Assembly: GCA_951812925.1 (NCBI GenBank)
Contig: OX638368.1
Coordinates: 123,837,309 to 123,901,308, forward strand
Length of the DNA stretch: 64,000 nt
From: Calliopum simillimum
Taxonomy: Eukaryota; Arthropoda; Insecta; Diptera; Lauxaniidae
Reading direction: 5' to 3'
The translations under genes and the position numbers were made by a program. Positions 46,870-56,984 of this stretch are shown in pieces. A model generated the notes under the pieces. It saw only the letters and a program-made list of their open reading frames with translations, searched no databases and was not told the DNA's origin. The stretch's first letter is position 1; each line of letters starts with the position of its first letter.

Positions 46870-47845
46870 AAAGTTCGGGTCGAACCTACTTTCGGAGATA
46901 TTGCCATCGCAAGATCGGGATATATCTTTAATAAAAATCAGTATAAGTTGGGAACCCCTGGATGGATTTTGAAAATATTGATGTTATATGAAATGTATTT
47001 TACCGGACTTTATAATTGCTCTACAAAATTTTCCAATTTGAGTGACAGTTCTCGAGATATGAGAATTTTTCAAAAATTCACCCCATTTTTTTCCCAAAAA
47101 ATCGTTATTTTTCCATCTTTAATAAATTTCTATAGAAAAAACAAAAATGACCCAAATCAATTTTCTTGAAATTAGGAACTTTTAACAACAACAATGCCAG
47201 AACAGACAACAAATACAACAACTTTACTACTACTTAAATAACAGTAATTTTAAATAAGAGTAGGGGTAAATGGAGGGCCTACGGCCGCAGCTCAGAATTT
47301 AAAACTCCCAAAAATCCAACACTGGCTTTGCGGTGGCCTTCGGCCGAGGATGAGTCCATCATATATCCAATACATAGTTTGGTAGCCAAATTGAGTTGTT
47401 GTTGTAGTAGTTAAGTTGTTGTTGTTCTGGCATTCTTGTTAAAAGTTCCTAGTTTCAAGGAAATTATTTGGTCTATTTTTGCTTTTTTCTATAGAAATTT
47501 ATTAATGATGCAATTTCAGATACATGTTGCATATCAAATGAAAGGAAATAAATTGGGCTTTCTAATTTAGTTATAAAAGTTATAGGTTAATAATACATTT
47601 TTTGGGAAAAATAAGGTTTTTTTGGGAAAAAAAATGGGGTGAATTTTTGAAAAATTGTCCTATCTCGAAAACTATGACTCAAATTGAAAAATTTTTTAAA
47701 GCAATTACAAAGTCCGATAAAATACCTTTAATATGACATCAATATTTTTAAAATGCATTCAGGGGTTCCCAACTTATACCGTTTTTTATAAAAGATATAT
47801 CCAGATCTTCCGATGGCTATATCTCCGAAAGTAGACCCGTTCAGA
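46870..47845. mobile_element. Large palindrome nested in the CACTC element
   Basis: The arms at about 46873-47225 and 47385-47843 are inverted copies. CTACTTTCGGAGATATTGCC, AAGTTGGGAACCCCTGGATG, TTTGAAAATATTGATG, GGACTTTATAATTGCT, TTTTTCAAAAATTCACCCCA and AGGAACTTTTAACAA all return on the right as inverses with a few changes. The right arm is longer through a small insertion. The loop of about 160 bp (47230-47385) is less AT-rich (GGCCTACGGCCGCAG). A relic of the same family lies near 29220-29440. If transcribed it would form a long hairpin. Confidence 0.7.
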
Positions 47846-48025
47846 CATATTTGATTGCATAGTCTTTCTTAGAATTAAAAACTTAACAAACCAAACTAGG
47901 TTTAAAAAAAAAATATTAACAGTCGCTAATCTAACGTTAAGCAAAAACAAATTCTATCAAATTAAACATCGCCTATATGAGTTGTGTTACGCACACAGCC
48001 AACATTTGAAAAACACACAGCAACC

Positions 48026-48940
48026 AACCTATATTTTGTGAAGAAATGTGTACCAGGATGTCCCTCCGTATTCGGTAGGCATTGTACTTTAAACTTAGCC
48101 AAGTCTTTGTGAGAATGTTCCTTATACCAGATGAATGCAGGTGTTGCAGGTTCTTGTGCGCTTTTCAGTAAAATATCTATTTTTGGAAAAAAAAGAAACC
48201 AAATTAGATTATTCCACATAACAAATCACATATTTTATACTTACCCTTCACCCTCGCCCATTTTTGTTGTCGCTTCAATAGATATTCTGTATTTAGTATT
48301 TGGTTTTAAGCCGTCCAATTTCATTGCCGTTCTATTGGGATCGGTAATGTGTGGCTCGTATTCACGTCGCTCACCCACAAAGGTGCTTTTAACCTCTTCG
48401 AAATAAATTTTATTACCAGTGAGTTTGCCATTAGGACTTAATGGTTTCTTCCGTGTTAATCAAAAAGTCGGTGAACCTTACGTGTATCAAAATCAATTAC
48501 GGCGCTGGGTGGGCCATTGAAACGTCCATTATAGACAAGCACACGCGCGAAATTCTTAGAATCGGGCTTAAATTGTGTTACTAATATTTGACTGCTTCTC
48601 TCTCCTGTTCAGTCCACTTTTGAATTTTATAACCCTTGAAATGACCACGCACAGATTCTACACTGACGGGATTTCAACCGAGTACGGCTGAAGTTGCGCT
48701 CGTATTTTGAATCATTGTAAAGTTGGTCGGAGTTTCTAGGGATCTTGCATGAAAAACAATAAAAACAATTTCAATATTTTCACTTTTTTGGAATTCTGTA
48801 CATTGTAAATCAAACTTACGATCTTCTCCGGAATAGCCGAAAATTTCTTCTGCGTCCACTTTGGATTCACTACTTTAATCAAAGTTTCAGTATAAACAAG
48901 GGTGCGTTCACTTTGCCGAATTTTTAGCGACTTTGTTATT
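48026..48940 (-). pseudogene. Nrg: Neuroglian-like gene fragment, introns retained, broken
   Basis: Neuroglian is the insect L1-type neural cell adhesion protein; this fragment covers part of its membrane-proximal fibronectin type III repeats. Exon piece A (48820 to about 48930) ends AEEIFGYSGED at a GTAAGT donor. Piece B (48743-48245) follows a 76-bp intron ending CAAG and reads SLETPTNFTMIQNTSATSAVL, RGHFKGYKIQ, VTQFKPDSKNFARVL, GRFNGPPSAVIDFDT, then in another frame KKPLSPNGKLTGNKIYFEEV, HITDPNR and GLKPNTKYRISIEATTKMGE, with a GTAAGT donor. Piece C (48176 to about 48026) after a 68-bp intron reads EPATPAFIW, LAKFKVQCLPNTEGHPGTHF. A TGA in place of Trp, internal deletions and frameshifts make it non-functional. 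The introns show a DNA-level copy, not a retrocopy. Confidence 0.88.
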
Positions 48941-48971
48941 TGCAAAGGGCTAGTTTACATAGACATTCATA

Positions 48972-49020
48972 ATTAAAATAATCACCAAATATATGATTAT
49001 ATATTGGTGATTATTTTAAT
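48972..49020. repeat. Perfect short hairpin
   Basis: ATTAAAATAATCACCAA (48972-48988) and its exact inverse TTGGTGATTATTTTAAT (49004-49020) flank a short AT loop that also pairs partly. It lies inside the CACTC element just upstream of the Neuroglian fragment. It could be a tiny MITE scar or a chance palindrome. No function is evident. Confidence 0.55.
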
Positions 49021-49654
49021 CATGAAATAAATGAGCAAACGATGCCACGAAATCAAACAGAGTTGTGTTTTAAAATATTTCACAAAAACAGAGTTGGGTT
49101 GTAAAATGTTTCACAATTCTTTCCTTTTGGGAGTAAAATAATACAGTTTTCGTGAAGAAATCTACGAGATGGATGAAATAAGTGGTTAATAGCAACATAA
49201 TTTGAGAGTCTATACAAATTAACTCACAGTTTGACATAAATTTGTTGCATGAAAAAATAATACAAAAATGTATTAAAATTCATGATTATAGTTGCGCAAC
49301 TATCTTGTCTGAATTGAGTTTGTATAGCAAATCTCTCGTGTGGTCGCTCACTTATGCCGCTATGTAGAATCGGATAGTTGCCCAACTATCCTGTCTGGCT
49401 CTTAATCGAGAAGTTTATTAATTAAAAATAAAATTCACAGATCTTATTTTATGTCTTTTAAACAAATAAACAAATTTATTAATTTTTACACAAGAAAAGA
49501 CTTGCTAACTTAGATAAAAAAATTTTTATTTTATCAAAGTTTTTTTAAAGGGAAACTATTTGGCCGCGCTGAAGGTAAAATTTTAAAGTCGCGTAATAAT
49601 TCTTAATACTTTTTTGGCGTCGTATTAGATATGTGACTGATTTTGACCTCAAAA

Positions 49655-49905
49655 TAATAGTTTTTTTGACTGTTAAAAACCGTAAATTTCCGTCATTTTA
49701 TATCTCTAGAAATGACTGTAAAATTTAACTGCAAAATATATTTTACTTACCTTCACAGTAGAAATAAAAATAACTGTCGAAGAACAGTCAAAAATGTATT
49801 TTCATAGAAAAATGACTATTTTTACAGTAAAAATAACTACAACTGTAAAATTCAAAATTGACTGTAAATTTTGACTGTTACTTTATCTACAAATTTTTTT
49901 GAGTG
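49655..49905. repeat. Right subterminal motif array
   Basis: At least nine ACTGTnAAA/ACAGTnAAA words precede the right terminus, including GACTGTTAAAA, GACTGTAAAATT, AACAGTCAAAAATG, TTTACAGTAAAAATAAC, AACTGTAAAATTC and GACTGTAAATTTTGACTGT. They mirror the left array at 46362-46690 and support a shared transposase-binding role at both ends. Confidence 0.7.
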
Positions 49906-50065
49906 CACAAGACGTGCTCTACCGTTTCTTCCTCATCGGGTTCGGAACAGTTTCTGCACCAGTTGTTTGATCCTGTATGCATGGTGTCCCATTAGGCAGT
50001 ATCCAGTTGTAACACCAATCAACAGTCTGCAATTAATTTTGCTAAGAGTCTTGGGCAATTTGGGA
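49906..50065 (-). pseudogene. LINE 3' end, part 1 (before the insertion)
   Basis: On the minus strand the frame reads CRLLIGVTTGYCLMGHHAYR, then NNWCRNCSEPDEEETVEHVL, cut by the CACTC element. LxxxLTGHxxxGxHxxR followed by CxxC...EHxLxxCPA is the C-terminal zinc-knuckle region of I/LOA/R1-type LINEs. Upstream sequence (above about 50065) is not LINE-like, so the copy is 5'-truncated, as is common after target-primed reverse transcription. Confidence 0.75.
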
Positions 50066-51705
50066 CTTTATAGAATTTTTTTAGATTGAAAAAGAGACAT
50101 ATCTGCAATTATTATTAATGAAGTGGGATTACTTTTTTTTTTGTTGCTTTAAATTAATTAAAGACTAAATTCGCTATTAGTTCCATTCAAAATCTTTTTG
50201 AATTCCGGTTTTATAGCAGTTTAAAGAAAAAGGTGCCATACCTCTCGGGTTGTCCTCAATACAGATTACATTTTAGGCAAACTGTCCAAACTGTCTTTGA
50301 AATCTAAAATATTGGAATTTTAAGATGTGATGATAGTCATATAATTATTTTGGCATGCGTTAATTAAAGAAGAAATTTCAATATGCGATACTTCTTGAAC
50401 AAACAGCATGTGACCACTTTATTCTTATGACAAATACTTTTTGACATTCTTTACAAATTCACGTATGCTTTGTAGCATTTTTGACTTATTTCCTAACTGC
50501 AGATTTGTAGAAAATTATAGTTTTCTATGGTATGAATCAAAGTATTGCTCTTACAAATGTATATCCCAAATTGCAAGTATTTTGTGCTGCTGCTTTTTGA
50601 TGTTCACCCGATACATAGGCTTGGATGTGTGTGCTATTTCAAGCATTTAATACAGCAACATGTTATTATTCAATAACTATGAAATGCAATCGAGCACTAT
50701 AGCCTAAGCTATGTATGTGCATATATAGTTTTCGAACATTTAACTTAATTTTCTGTCAATTTAAAGCCTTTTACTTTGCTATGGCCGATTCAGAATATTG
50801 ATGAAAATCTAAATAAATTTATTATTTTGAATTTTGAAATTGTTTTTGTTTGAAAATAACTCCCATTGATCCCAACACAACCATAAGTTGTGCATAAGAA
50901 ACAACTTTTGTGTCTCACCCTCTCTCCCCTCATCCACCCCAGTTAACATTTGGGAATTGAGAAAGCAAGAAAATACAGAAAGGAATATTTTGCTTACACT
51001 TACGTTTTGCAACGATTTGCAGCGCAATTGGAATTGATATGCCGGAAATTATTCATGAGGACCAAAAAAGGAGAAAATCATTTTTTTAGTACCAGAAAAA
51101 TGCCAAACATCATATAACATATGAAAACGGAAGAGAAAGCACAAAATACAAAAGGAGGAAAAGAAAAAAATGCTACGATGCCACTTTGAAACAAATAAAA
51201 ATTGCACAAAGCTGCAGAATATGGAGTGAAAGTACAGCAAAAAAGAAAAAAACTTATGGAAGTAACTCAACCAATTTAGAATCCTTTGAGTCATTACACA
51301 TAGTTTCCGATTTGTATTTGGAAAAAAGGGAGATTCAAGAAGAAGACAAAATGAAAATGGATTTCGCATAAAATCATTCAGTGACGAATAACTGCAGGAA
51401 TACGCAAGACATGAGGCAGTCAGTCATCCAGTGTCGCTTACCAAACAGACAGGCAGACAGCCTGCAGAATCAGCATGCTTTTGCTGCTTGCTTGAGCTGG
51501 CTTCAAATATTGATGAGGAAATGCTATCAATGGATTATCGGGGCCAACGGCGGCATTGCGAAGATGTTTAAAAAATAAAAAAAATATAAAGCAAATCGAA
51601 GCAACGTTATGCCCATGACCGCCATGGGGACAAAACAGGGTGTAGTTCATTTATTTTGTTGCGAGCTAGAATTGATTGGATGGTATGGAATGGAGTGGAA
51701 TGGAA
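50066..51705. other. Non-coding stretch, nothing recognised
   Basis: No gene is supported. The right part (51640-51705) already contains GGAATGGA/GGATGG words that grade into the TAGGA array. Confidence 0.45.
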
Positions 51706-52480
51706 ATGGATAGGATAGGATAGGATAGGATAGGATAGGATAGGATAGGATAGGATAGGATAGGATAGGATAGGATAGGATAGGATAGGATAGGATAGGA
51801 TAGGATAGGATAGGATAGGATAGGATAGGATAGGATAGGATAGGATAGGATAGGATAGGATAGGATAGGATAGGATAGGATAGGATAGGATAGGATAGGA
51901 TAGGATAGGATAGGATAGGATAGGATAGGATAGGATAGGATAGGATAGGATAGGATAGGATAGGATAGGATAGGATAGGATAGGATAGGATAGGATAGGA
52001 TAGGATAGGATAGGATAGGATAGGATAGGATAGGATAGGATAGGATAGGATAGGATAGGATAGGATAGGATAGGATAGGATAGGATAGGATAGGATAGGA
52101 TAGGATAGGATAGGATAGGATAGGATAGGATAGGATAGGATAGGATAGGATAGGATAGGATAGGATAGGATAGGATAGGATAGGATAGGATAGGATAGGA
52201 TAGGATAGGATAGGATAGGATAGGATAGGATAGGATAGGATAGGATAGGATAGGATAGGATAGGATAGGATAGGATAGGATAGGATAGGATAGGATATGA
52301 TAGGATAGGATAGGATAGGATATGATAGGATAGGATAGGATATGATAGGATAGGATAGGATAGGATAGGATAGGATAGGATAGGATAGGATAGGTTAGGT
52401 TAGGTTAGGTTAGATAAGGTTAGGTTAGGATAGGTTAGGATAGGGAAGGATAGGATAGGATAGAACAGGATAGGATAGGA
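51706..52480. repeat. TAGGA pentanucleotide microsatellite, over 110 copies
   Basis: GGATA/TAGGA repeats without interruption from about 51710 to 52296 (about 117 perfect copies). Three TATGA variants follow at 52296-52350, then more perfect copies to about 52393, then TTAGG-like units (GGTTAGGTTAGGTTAGG, 52394-52435) and scattered variants. Perfect identity over nearly 590 bp implies recent expansion. Assembled length may be unreliable. Confidence 0.97.
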
Positions 52481-53790
52481 CAGTATTTGGATGATTTGGA
52501 TTGAATAAGATTCGATAGGACTGGACTTGCTTCGATTCGATTAAATTGGATCGGACTTGATAGAATCGGGGTGAATTTGATTTGATTTGGATTGGTTTGG
52601 AGCGGGTTTAGTTTGATTTGGCTTCATTACACAGTGCAACATTTTTCAAATCATTGACGGTGAACTAAAATCCGTTTTAAGTCGTCGAAAGTACTCGCCA
52701 AAACAAGTAATTCTGCCAGAGCGTTTTGCAAAGTTGGCTCATATAAGGATTTTATGGTCATTTTTGCGATTTTAGGGCACTAGATGAATTTTTTTCCGTT
52801 AAGTTTGTTCGGCATTTTTTTTCTTCTATTCAATAGCTACAACATTGCTGAAGTCATCAAAACAATATTTTCGGCTCGTTACCAAGATATAGCCATATGA
52901 AAAAATCGAAAAATTATAATTATCCAGCTGAAAATTGCAACTTTTTGCCTCAAATTGGATTTTGAGCGATTTTTCGATTTTTTCATATGGCTATATCTCG
53001 GTAACGAGCCGAAACTCACAGCAATGTTGTAGATATTGAATAGAATAAAAAAATGCCGAACAAACTTAACCGAAAAAAATTCATCGAGTGCCCTATAATC
53101 GCAAAAATGACCATAAAATCCTTATTTGAGCCAACTTTGCAAAACGCTCTGGAAGAATTACTTGTTTTGGCGAGTACTTTTGACGCCTTATAACGGATTT
53201 TAGTTCATTTTTCATGTGTCGCACTGTGTAAGATTAGATTCGATTGGAATGAATTGGATTGCAGTGAATTGGATTGCAGTGAATTGGATAGGATCTGATT
53301 GGACTACACTATTGATTAAATTTCATTGGACTATACTCTATTAGATTCGATTGTATACGGTTCGCGAGGATTAAATTTGATTGGGGTGAATTTTATTAAA
53401 ATTAGATTAGACTAGGTTATATTATATTGGTATGACATGAATTGGATTAAATTGAACAGGACGAGATTATATTGAATATTATTGGATTGAATTGAATTGC
53501 ATTGGATTGGACTAGATTATACTCGGTTGTACTATATTTGTTTGGTTTAGATTGAATTCGCTTTGATTGGGAATTAATTTGAATGGCTTAAGCTTTATTT
53601 GCATATATTAGTATAATGAATGAATTGGGCTGAGGTGGACCATATTAGATTAGACTGAATTGGGCTGAGGTGGACCATATTAGATTAGACTGGATGATAG
53701 AGGATTGGAATGATTTGGATTGGACTAGATTAGATTGGTTTATCAGATTATAGCAGATTTGATTGGTGTAGATTAAATTGTTATTTAAAT
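52481..53790. repeat. Decayed GGATT-type pentamer tract
   Basis: Words such as GGATTTGGATTG, GATTGGATTAGA and TTGGATTGCAGTGAATTGGA dominate 52481-52629 and 53229-53790. They look like a mutated outer zone of the TAGGA array, including a 36-bp duplication near 53626-53692 (TTGGGCTGAGGTGGACCATA twice). The tract is interrupted by a foldback MITE at 52630-53228, so it was already present when that inserted. Confidence 0.75.
52630..53228. mobile_element. Foldback MITE, 599 bp, TA-flanked
   Basis: CACAGTGCAACA on the left and its inverse TGTCGCACTGTG on the right lie between TA dinucleotides (52628-52629 and 53229-53230). The arms match over more than 250 bp: GAACTAAAATCCGTT, AGTACTCGCCAAAACAAGTA, CAGAGCGTTTTGCAAAGTTG, AACTTAACCGAAAAAAATTC and ATGGCTATATCTCGGTAACG pair with their inverses. 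The loop near 52925-52960 is short. Non-coding. It splits the decayed pentamer tract. Confidence 0.82.
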
Positions 53791-56700
53791 TTACGTTTTA
53801 TTTATTATATCCTTATATAAAAAAATGAAATTAGATTTAATAAATCTTAGAACAATATTTTCAATTTACACCTTAAATATTAAAAAAGACTATCAGAGAA
53901 TGTCATAAAAGGAACGTCAAGCAGCATTGGTATTTTTTAAGAGACAAGTCAAGTTCGGTCTGTTTGTTTTTTTCTTTTGTCAGTCAGCCATTTAAAGCGG
54001 ATACCATCAAGCAGCTTGACAAAGAAACGTTAACGTTGCGCCTTGAGGCGTACCGCATATTCTACTTTGTATACTCCAACCATTTTACTAATTCCAGCGT
54101 CATCCGCCTTTCCTTGATTGCCACACCCCCACCCAGCTTTGCCAATTGTTTTCGTTTTCAATTTTTTCTGGGATCTTTGGGTTTGATTGATTAGAGGTAA
54201 AAGAAAACGGAAAGTAATTTGTATGGAAAATGCATGCATCAGATGGCTTTTTGATTGAAAGACAACACTAAAGCGCACCGGAAGTGGTGCCAATAAAGTG
54301 AAGGAGATACGTAGCAGGAAAAGATAAAAGCCGCAAGAAAGAAAATCGAGAAAAAGAGAAAGATAGAAAAATTAAAACAAAACCTCTTTATGGTTTTACC
54401 TAAGGTTGCGTTCATTGATGTTTATTAGTAAAATGTGATGCCTCTTGTCAAGTGACTCCCACTTCGATTTCCCCCTTTTGTTTTATGTGTCATGTATTTC
54501 TGTTGTCAATAGATTTTTGCTGTCTCTACTCTCTTTATTGACAGTTTGACTAGTAGCCTTTTCACATCATTCTGCGCTTTATATTTGTTGGACTATAGAA
54601 AAACGTGGTCAATTGCTTGCACAGAAATGTGTGAGTTGACATTTCTATCAAAGTGACATTTGACGCATACATACGCACAATTGAATGACATGTTATTAGT
54701 GAGTGAATGTGCAGTGTACTTTTGGCAATCGAGCAATGAGTCGTCAGTACAGTAGTGGCTTTAAAGTTTATCACTTATTTTGCACTGTCTTGATAGAGTT
54801 GTCTCAAAATACTAAAAACATGCTGTCAGTCAAATGTGACCGACACAAAAAATGTGTCAATGTAGCGCTTCATTTGAGTATGAATAGCATAGAGAAAAAT
54901 CATTTCAATATCGTTGAACTCATATGTACTTTTCACTCCATTTATTTATGGCAACCCCCTCTCCAGACAGCATATCAAAAAGTAATTAAATTACTGATTT
55001 ATGTAACGCATAGAAACATTTGCGTGTAGGCGCCACTGTGCGTACTCTGCTTCAGCGTCTGGAGAGTTAAGACATTAACATGGCCTTAAGATTGTACATT
55101 GTAGATGTTTTTCTGGTAAATTGGATATCAAGCAACAAACTGACAGGCCAATTGGCTGTATCGACCGTTACGTTTCCAACGAAAACAGAGCTTTGCCGAA
55201 GGTGATGGTGGTGGTGGTAGTATTGCTTATTAAACCATTGGCGAGTTGGATTGAAATCGATTCACGAACCCACCAACGTACGCACTCACTCAGTCACTTG
55301 TCTGTCAATCTATCTATGTCGAAATAACTGCTGATTTTATATTTTGCTTTCAATTCCGATTTTGATATTGCTGACAATGAGATTTTCTACTCGATTTTTT
55401 TTTTTTGTTTTCGTACGAGTTTTCTCATACGCCTTCAATGTCACATTGGTCCAGACGCCGTTGTCCTACTATATTAATGCCACCTTCATCTCAGCCCTCA
55501 TACCATTGCCATTGCCAGGGCCATTACCATTGCCAGTGACAGTTGTTGGTTTACGTTACATTGAAATTATGTCAATTACGTAGCTCAATTGTTTTGTTTT
55601 GATTTGATTTCATTTGTGATTTGCGTCTTTGTTGCTTAATCGGAAACAAAATTGGAATTGAAATTGAAATCTGTATTTGATATGGGCACCCCGAAGCTTA
55701 AGGCTAAAATAAATTAAATGAGTTAACAAAGAAGAAAATCATTCGAGCGTAACTGATGAATGCGTCGTATCTTGGGCCAAAAATCAACATTACGCATCGA
55801 CGCTTTTTCAGTGAAAGATTTTTTTTTCACTTTTATTGGAATTTTATAAGGCGTGATTTTTGTGTTGAATATTCAGTGGAATTTGCGTTTTGCCTTTAAT
55901 TTCACTTGAAATTCTGATGATACTTAGTACTTTATCGACAGCAGTATGGATAGATACTGGATGGATGGATAGATAGCCAGAATTTTAATATGCCTGTTAA
56001 TAATGATAGACTTGAAGAAGCTAAACATTGTGATAAATATGAAAATAAAACCGAAAGTGGTGCTATGATGGTTATATTTACCATTCAATTCGCCGGGGAT
56101 CATAAACAAAGTCGATTTAGTTTTCGTCAATGAATTTGGTTGAATTTTTTCAGAATTTTAGCATCTGTTATGAGAGCGTAAAAAGGTACTAAGGCTTTTA
56201 ACACATTTTGTCGCCACGACCCACATACGATTTTTCTGAATTTTACTCCAGATTATTTGGAAAGGTGCCTCGTAACATATTTACTACTTCCGAAATATGT
56301 GCTCATCCGTATATTATCGGAAATTTCGATTTTCCTAAAATTTCTAGATAAAACGACCTACTGAGACCCTCTCGGGTCGAAATTTTTTTGTTCAGCTATT
56401 GGGAATTTCATTTTATACATCTAGGAATACATTCCTACACATTTGGTTATTGAACATGAAAATAAAAATTTTTCGGATATGCCCATATACCCTGGGACTA
56501 AGGTATAAAAATGGTTGAAGACAAAATTAAAATTTTCGGGGGATCCTGCAAAAGTGATTCCATTTGTGAGAAATCACCGATATATTTTATGAAGTCTAAA
56601 GTAAGAAGCAAACTAAATTTTTTGGAGAGAAATGTGAAACGTCCGATATGAAATATCCAAATAAATAAAATATAACACTACGACCTTTATGCCTTGATGC

Positions 56701-56984
56701 TTAAGATGAGGCATGATTTTCTCCAATGCTAATTTTGAACGACTGCTAAACTAGCTGAGCAAGGCTTTGTTTCAAGTTAATCTCAAAATGACTTTCGCGT
56801 TGCGAAACGTCCGAATACATATAAAATATGTATTTGTAAATATTTTCAAAAAATTTTAATTGAATCGGAAATAATTGAAATCATCTATGTATGTGGAGGC
56901 CAGCTAAAACCGCGTTCTTAAGCTCCAGTGAAAAAATACTTGGGTTTCGACCCTCGAAAAAGAAGCACTGGATGAGCGAGAAAA
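53791..56984. other. Non-coding stretch, nothing recognised except a dispersed repeat
   Basis: No gene is supported. The segment 56205-56420 is the inverted partner of 31250-31465 (ATGTGCTCATCC, AAAACGACCTACTGA). CCATTACCATTGCCA-type triplets lie near 55500-55540 and GATGGTGGTGGTGGT near 55203-55217. Short open frames here lack recognisable domains. Confidence 0.5.
56205..56420. repeat. Dispersed repeat, inverted copy of 31250-31465
   Basis: GGAAAGGTGCCTCGTAACAT, TACTACTTCCGAAATATGTG and TAAAACGACCTACTGA are reverse-complement counterparts of text at 31250-31465. No ends or coding potential are visible, so the family stays unnamed. Confidence 0.58.

Larger units (their letters stand above)
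46362..49905. mobile_element. CACTC-terminated DNA transposon carrying a Neuroglian fragment
   Basis: The termini CACTCAAAAAAAT and its inverse ATTTTTTTGAGTG bound 3544 bp. The flanks give either a 2-bp CA duplication (ends CACTC) or a 4-bp GCAC duplication (ends ACTC). Removing the element rejoins a LINE reading frame on the minus strand, which proves a single insertion. Both ends carry subterminal arrays of ACAGT(C/T/A)AAA-like motifs in both orientations, a CACTA (EnSpm)-like trait; a Chapaev-like assignment also fits 4 bp. No transposase is recognised. The cargo is a palindrome (46870-47845) and a broken Neuroglian fragment (48026-48940). It is probably non-autonomous. Confidence 0.8.

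Noticed and set aside
48026..48940. Functional Neuroglian exons
   Set aside because: The pieces contain an in-frame TGA, deletions and frameshifts and lie inside a transposon that interrupts a LINE, so they are not the working gene.
52394..52435. Telomeric TTAGG repeat
   Set aside because: Only a few units, embedded in a TAGGA microsatellite; flies lack TTAGG telomeres, and mutation of the neighbouring repeat explains it.
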